From: Sphingobacterium bambusae
Lineage (GTDB): Bacteria > Bacteroidota > Bacteroidia > Sphingobacteriales > Sphingobacteriaceae
Length of the DNA stretch: 64,000 nt
Assembly: GCF_033955345.1 (NCBI RefSeq)
Contig: NZ_CP138332.1
Location: forward strand, 2,852,001-2,916,000
Direction of reading: 5' to 3'
Part shown: positions 60,464 to 64,000 of the stretch, one piece after another
How positions within the stretch are numbered: the stretch's first letter is position 1
How the letters are laid out: every line of letters begins with the position of its first letter
Translations under genes and position numbers: made by a program
Notes under the pieces: generated by a model
Told to the model about the DNA's origin: nothing
Seen by the model: the letters and a program-made list of their open reading frames with translations, nothing else
The model's database searches: none

Positions 60464-60717
60464 AACAGGAACGATGAATGCTGCGTGAAGAAATCTTCCT
60501 TCGCGATGCGATAGGTATCGGTTGGCGCGTCAAAGCAAAGCGAGCAGTAGAGGCTGTCGGTTGTACGCTGGAGCAATGCATCGACGTTACCTTGCTCGAT
60601 GAGCTGTATAAGTTCAGCAAGCTGTTTTTCGGCGCTTTGCTGCTGCTTGCTTTCCTGCGCAGATACAGCGGTACAAAAAAGGAAGATGGATAAAATCGAT
60701 AAAACGATATTTCTCAT
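60460..60717 (-). CDS. Small exported hypothetical protein
   Basis: 85 aa from the ATG at 60717 (MRNIVLSILSIFLFCTAVSA signal peptide). The mature part QESKQQQSAEKQLAELIQLIEQGNVDALLQRTTDSLYCSLC is helical, with a C-terminal two-cysteine SLYCSLCFD that mirrors the CPYC of its overlapping partner. The pair may be functionally linked, possibly exported together. Function unknown. Confidence 0.55.
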   Translation of the reverse strand: MRNIVLSILSIFLFCTAVSAQESKQQQSAEKQLAELIQLIEQGNVDALLQRTTDSLYCSLCFDAPTDTYRIAKEDFFTQHSSFLL

Positions 60718-60822
60718 GGGATGTCGATAAATTGTTTTGTCAGCTACTCTCCTATCGAATGGAACAAAATTCGCTCCAAAATAAACCATCGCACATTAGC
60801 CGTCATCCAGCAGAAATAAGAC

Positions 60823-60849
60823 GCCCCATCAGGCATCGCTTGATGGGGC
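60823..60849 (-). terminator. Hairpin downstream of the Tricorn-like gene
   Basis: 9-bp perfect stem GCCCCATCA / TGATGGGGC with a 9-base loop, 24 bp past the Tricorn-like stop. Read on the minus strand it is followed by GTCTTATTTCT, so a modest terminator is plausible. Confidence 0.6.
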
Positions 60850-60872
60850 ATCGTGTAAGGGGCTAGACGGTG

Positions 60873-63800
60873 TTATTTTACCTCTTTCAGTAATTCTGCT
60901 ATCGCTTTTTCCAGCTGTTGATCTTTGCCTTGTGCAATAACTTCCGGCTGGTTTTTGACTTCAAAAGTTGGTTTTGTTTCATTATTTTCCAACCATTCGC
61001 CAGCCTTGTTCTTGGCACTGATGGGCACAGCTCCCCAAACCACGCCATTTGGAAGGCCTTCCCAGCCTGCAAAGCTACAGGTGCCGGGAACCGGCATGCC
61101 TACCGTTTTGCCGATACCGAGATCCGTGTACCCACAGGAGAAACAGTGTCCATCGCTGTAGTTGGCCTCATTGAACATAGCCAAAGTTGGCTTGGTCCAA
61201 CGGAAGGTGGGCTCGTAACCGACGGAACGGTCTGCCGTGGCATAGTCTAGGAATTTTTCTCCAGTAAAGAACATCGCTAGATCAGAAACAAGATCGCCCC
61301 CTCCGTTGAAACGGGTGTCGACAATAACAGCGTCGCAATCGGCAAATTTACCCATCATCTCATCGTACACGTTGCGGTACTGGTTGTCGTTCATGCCGGA
61401 GATATGTACATAGCCCAGCTTTCCTTTGCTGCTGCGCTCTACTTCTTCTTGATTTTTCTTCACCCAGCGGCGGTAGAGTAAAGCAGCTTCTTCGCCTAAA
61501 GAGATCGGCTTGATGGTCAGTTGCTGGCGCTTGCCTGTTTTTGGATCTAGGATTTCGACCAGCGTAAACTTATCTGCTTTTCGGTTGAGGTATCGGGCAA
61601 CATCGCGATCTGCGGCAATCAGCTCACCGTCGATTTTCTCGATAATGGATCCTGGAGCAATTTGGAAGGAAGCCTTGTCTAATGGGCCACCTAAGATCAC
61701 CTCTTCGATGCGGATGCCCTCTCCCTGATGATTGTAGTCCATGAAAATCCCCAAAGATGCAGTGGCATCGCCGTCGGCAGATCCTCCTGCATAGCGGGCA
61801 CCTGCGTGGGAGACATTCAGTTCGCCCAGCATCTCGGAAAGCATCTCCGCAAACTCGTAGTTGTTGCTGATATGAGGCAGGTATTTCGCATATTCCACGC
61901 GAAGGCCGTCCCAGTCGGCACCGTGCATATCGGGCGTGTAAAACATCTTCTTGGTACGTTGCCACACATGATCGAAGGCATCTTTGAACTCGGCATCCTT
62001 GTCGAGCGACATTTCACTTTCGATCTGTATAGCGTCCCGTTTGTTGTTGTCGGGGTTGATCTTTGTTATGCGGCCAGCACTCAATAGGAAGAACGATTTT
62101 TGCTCTTTATCCCACTCCATGCTTCCCCCGGAGGCATCGAGCGCGATTTCCATTTTTGTTTCCTTGGTACGCAGGTTCGTGCTCCAAAGGTTTGCACCTT
62201 TCTCAAAGCGGGCTAGGTAAAGCAGCTTTTCGCCATCTTTGGACAGCAAGGCATCAGAAAGTGCCGATGAATGTATGGTTAACCGTGCTTTTCGTTCGTC
62301 GATACCCTCCCAGTCGATCTTCAACGGCTCCACGGCTAGTTTACTTTTTGTGCTGTCCTTGGTCTCTTTCTTCTTGTCGGTGGAATCTTTCTTGTTGACT
62401 TTCTCCAATTCTTTCAAGAGGTTGAAGTCATCCTTGCTCATGTTGTACCGATCCCATGCATCTTTGGTGAGGAACAGGGTGTAAACATCCAGTTGTGATC
62501 CTCCGCTGAAGGCGTGGCTCTTCATGCCGTGGCGGTTGCTGAACCAAAGGATCTGCTTGCCTCCGTTTGCCCACTGTGGCTTCATGTCGCTGTATCCACT
62601 TTTCGTTAGGTTGACCATTTTCTTTTTCCCTTCTGCGTCAAGCAGTACCACCTCGCTGTTGGCCATGGTGGGGCGATAGCTCGCTAAAAGCAATTTGCTG
62701 TCGGGACTCCAAGTAAAGTACTGGTCGCCATCGCTCATGTGAAAAAGCTGCTCGGGCGTGAGTAGGGTCACCACATTTTTTGAGGCGATATCGAGCACGC
62801 GCAGTGTCCGCCGGTCTTCGATGAAAGCGAGTTTCTTGCTATCAGGAGACAGTTGGGGTAGATAGTTGTCCTTTTGGTTGCTCACCAAAGGTTTTTCCTC
62901 GATCAGCGTAGAGGCGAAGAAGAAAGGCTCCTCCTTGCGTACCTTGCTGGCTTGGAAAATCTGCCAACGGCCATCGCGCTCGCTGGCGTAGACGATGGAC
63001 TTGCCATCTGGCGCAAACTGTACGAAACGTTCTTGCGCAGGGGTAGTCGTAATCCTCTTGGTTATTTTCCCATCTACGGAAGTAACGAACACCTCCCCAC
63101 GGGAGATAAAAGCCACTTCTTTTCCATCGGGAGAAATCGACATTTCGCGCACTCCACCATTGATGTCGATATGGCTATCTTGGTTTGCGGAAGCCTGCGA
63201 TTTGATGCTGACAGGTACTTTTGTAGCTGCAGCGCCCTCTTTGTAGGTGTATAGCTCGCCATCGTAGGAAAAGCAGAGCAGTCCATCTGTGGAACTACTT
63301 AGCGAGCGTACAGGATGCTTTTTAAACTGTGTAAGTTGAGCCTGTTGCTGCGGTTGTGCTAACGACAGTTTATGGACGTTGAAATTTCCGCTTTGCTCAC
63401 TCAGGTAGTAGATGGATTTTTCATCTTTGGAGAAAAGAGGATGTCTGTTCTCTCCGTAGAAGGAGCTGATCTTTTGGTGTTTCCCACTTTTCCTATCCCA
63501 CAGCCAAATATCGCGGGCTATGGATGACTGTTGGTGCTTGCGCCACTCGTTCTCACCGCCTTTCTTGTCGTGGTAGATCATCTTTTGACCGTCCTTGCTA
63601 AATTGCACATATTCTGCGGGCGAGGTCAACAGCTGCTGTATGCGGCCGCCATTTGTCGACACGGTGTATAGCTCGGGCTGCGATCCGGTAGGGTATTGGC
63701 GGTGGCTGGCTATATCTTGACGGCCTGCACCAAAGACGATGCTCTTACCATCGGGTGTAAAGCTATAAGGATATTCCGCCGAGGAATGAAAGGTCAGTCG

Positions 63801-64000
63801 TTGTGCATCTCCACCGTCGGCATCCATCAGATAAACATCAAAATTACCGTAGCGATCGGAAGCGAATGCAATTTTTGCACCATCGGGGCTCCAAACGGGC
63901 ATAAAATCATGTGCTTGGTGGAAGGTAAGTCTTGTTGCGGCACCTCCTTGTGTAGGCACCTTGTAAAGGTCGCCCTTGTAGGTGAAAGCGATCTGTTGTC
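60873..64000 (-). CDS. Tricorn-protease-like S41 family peptidase (5' truncated by window edge)
   Basis: About 1040 residues visible; the frame is open through base 64000 (upstream codons read QQIAFTYKGDLYKVP), so the N-terminus is missing. Beta-propeller repeats at the start (FMPVWSPDGAKIAFASDRYG and variants such as YPYSFTPDGKSIVFG) continue through residue ~480, then a Lys-rich linker and core region. A PDZ-like segment (GGPLDKASFQIAPGSIIEKIDGELI) precedes the S41 catalytic region, with VIVDTRFNGGGDLVSDLAMFF and the nucleophile Ser in NEANYSDGHCF. Tricorn-like proteases degrade peptides; family homologues occur in the periplasm or cytosol. Confidence 0.92.
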   Translation of the reverse strand, partial: QQIAFTYKGDLYKVPTQGGAATRLTFHQAHDFMPVWSPDGAKIAFASDRYGNFDVYLMDADGGDAQRLTFHSSAEYPYSFTPDGKSIVFGAGRQDIASHRQYPTGSQPELYTVSTNGGRIQQLLTSPAEYVQFSKDGQKMIYHDKKGGENEWRKHQQSSIARDIWLWDRKSGKHQKISSFYGENRHPLFSKDEKSIYYLSEQSGNFNVHKLSLAQPQQQAQLTQFKKHPVRSLSSSTDGLLCFSYDGELYTYKEGAAATKVPVSIKSQASANQDSHIDINGGVREMSISPDGKEVAFISRGEVFVTSVDGKITKRITTTPAQERFVQFAPDGKSIVYASERDGRWQIFQASKVRKEEPFFFASTLIEEKPLVSNQKDNYLPQLSPDSKKLAFIEDRRTLRVLDIASKNVVTLLTPEQLFHMSDGDQYFTWSPDSKLLLASYRPTMANSEVVLLDAEGKKKMVNLTKSGYSDMKPQWANGGKQILWFSNRHGMKSHAFSGGSQLDVYTLFLTKDAWDRYNMSKDDFNLLKELEKVNKKDSTDKKKETKDSTKSKLAVEPLKIDWEGIDERKARLTIHSSALSDALLSKDGEKLLYLARFEKGANLWSTNLRTKETKMEIALDASGGSMEWDKEQKSFFLLSAGRITKINPDNNKRDAIQIESEMSLDKDAEFKDAFDHVWQRTKKMFYTPDMHGADWDGLRVEYAKYLPHISNNYEFAEMLSEMLGELNVSHAGARYAGGSADGDATASLGIFMDYNHQGEGIRIEEVILGGPLDKASFQIAPGSIIEKIDGELIAADRDVARYLNRKADKFTLVEILDPKTGKRQQLTIKPISLGEEAALLYRRWVKKNQEEVERSSKGKLGYVHISGMNDNQYRNVYDEMMGKFADCDAVIVDTRFNGGGDLVSDLAMFFTGEKFLDYATADRSVGYEPTFRWTKPTLAMFNEANYSDGHCFSCGYTDLGIGKTVGMPVPGTCSFAGWEGLPNGVVWGAVPISAKNKAGEWLENNETKPTFEVKNQPEVIAQGKDQQLEKAIAELLKEVK

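Overview
The window comes from a Bacteroidota chromosome, most likely a member of the Sphingobacteriaceae. The evidence is two SusC/SusD outer-membrane pairs, a GLPGLI-family protein next to a TonB-dependent receptor, an ECF sigma/FecR pair in the Bacteroidota style, weak Shine-Dalgarno signals and many secreted glycan-active enzymes. Genus is inferred from gene style only. Both edges cut genes: a SusC-like receptor on the left and a Tricorn-type protease on the right.

Layout. (1) 0-7.4 kb: a SusC/SusD pair, a YdcF-like secreted protein and a GH92 mannosidase-family enzyme, apparently a mannan or phosphomannan locus. (2) 7.4-12.6 kb, minus strand: GLPGLI protein, TonB receptor and exported protein as one operon, plus a small secreted protein. 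(3) 12.9-32.4 kb: a pectin/galacturonate catabolic region. It has a pectin methylesterase, GH43, CE12 acetylesterase, GH28 and GH105, then the complete isomerase route UxaC-UxaB-UxaA-KdgK-KdgA, a hexuronate permease, a GapN-like dehydrogenase and a LacI-type regulator. Near-perfect palindromes upstream of the enzyme operons look like that regulator's operators. (4) 32.5-39.7 kb: GNAT, MFS, a GH43-like enzyme, an AraC regulator and assorted hypothetical genes, with unusual repeat DNA: a 42-bp tandem array, a 20-bp perfect inverted repeat and a three-way-junction inverted repeat.

(5) 39.8-47.1 kb: an A/T-rich accessory island starting beside a tRNA-Lys(CUU). It carries a type II toxin-antitoxin pair with an internally deleted PIN toxin, an esterase, an overlapping pair of unknown genes (soluble protein plus four-helix membrane protein) bracketed by diverged copies of a ~150-bp repeat, a stand-alone reverse transcriptase without group II intron maturase features, a 49-codon hydrophobic ORF and an unknown 409-aa protein. 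This is the best candidate for an undescribed, probably anti-phage, system in the window.

(6) 47.1-56.1 kb, minus strand: ECF sigma, FecR anti-sigma, SusC, SusD, metallophosphoesterase and phosphodiesterase genes, resembling a polysaccharide-utilisation locus but carrying phosphoesterases instead of glycosidases. (7) 56.4-64 kb: Crp/Fnr, AhpD-like, XRE, MepB-like, MarR and VOC genes, two small exported proteins and the Tricorn-like protease.

All function calls come from reading motifs and gene order by eye. No database search or fold prediction was run.
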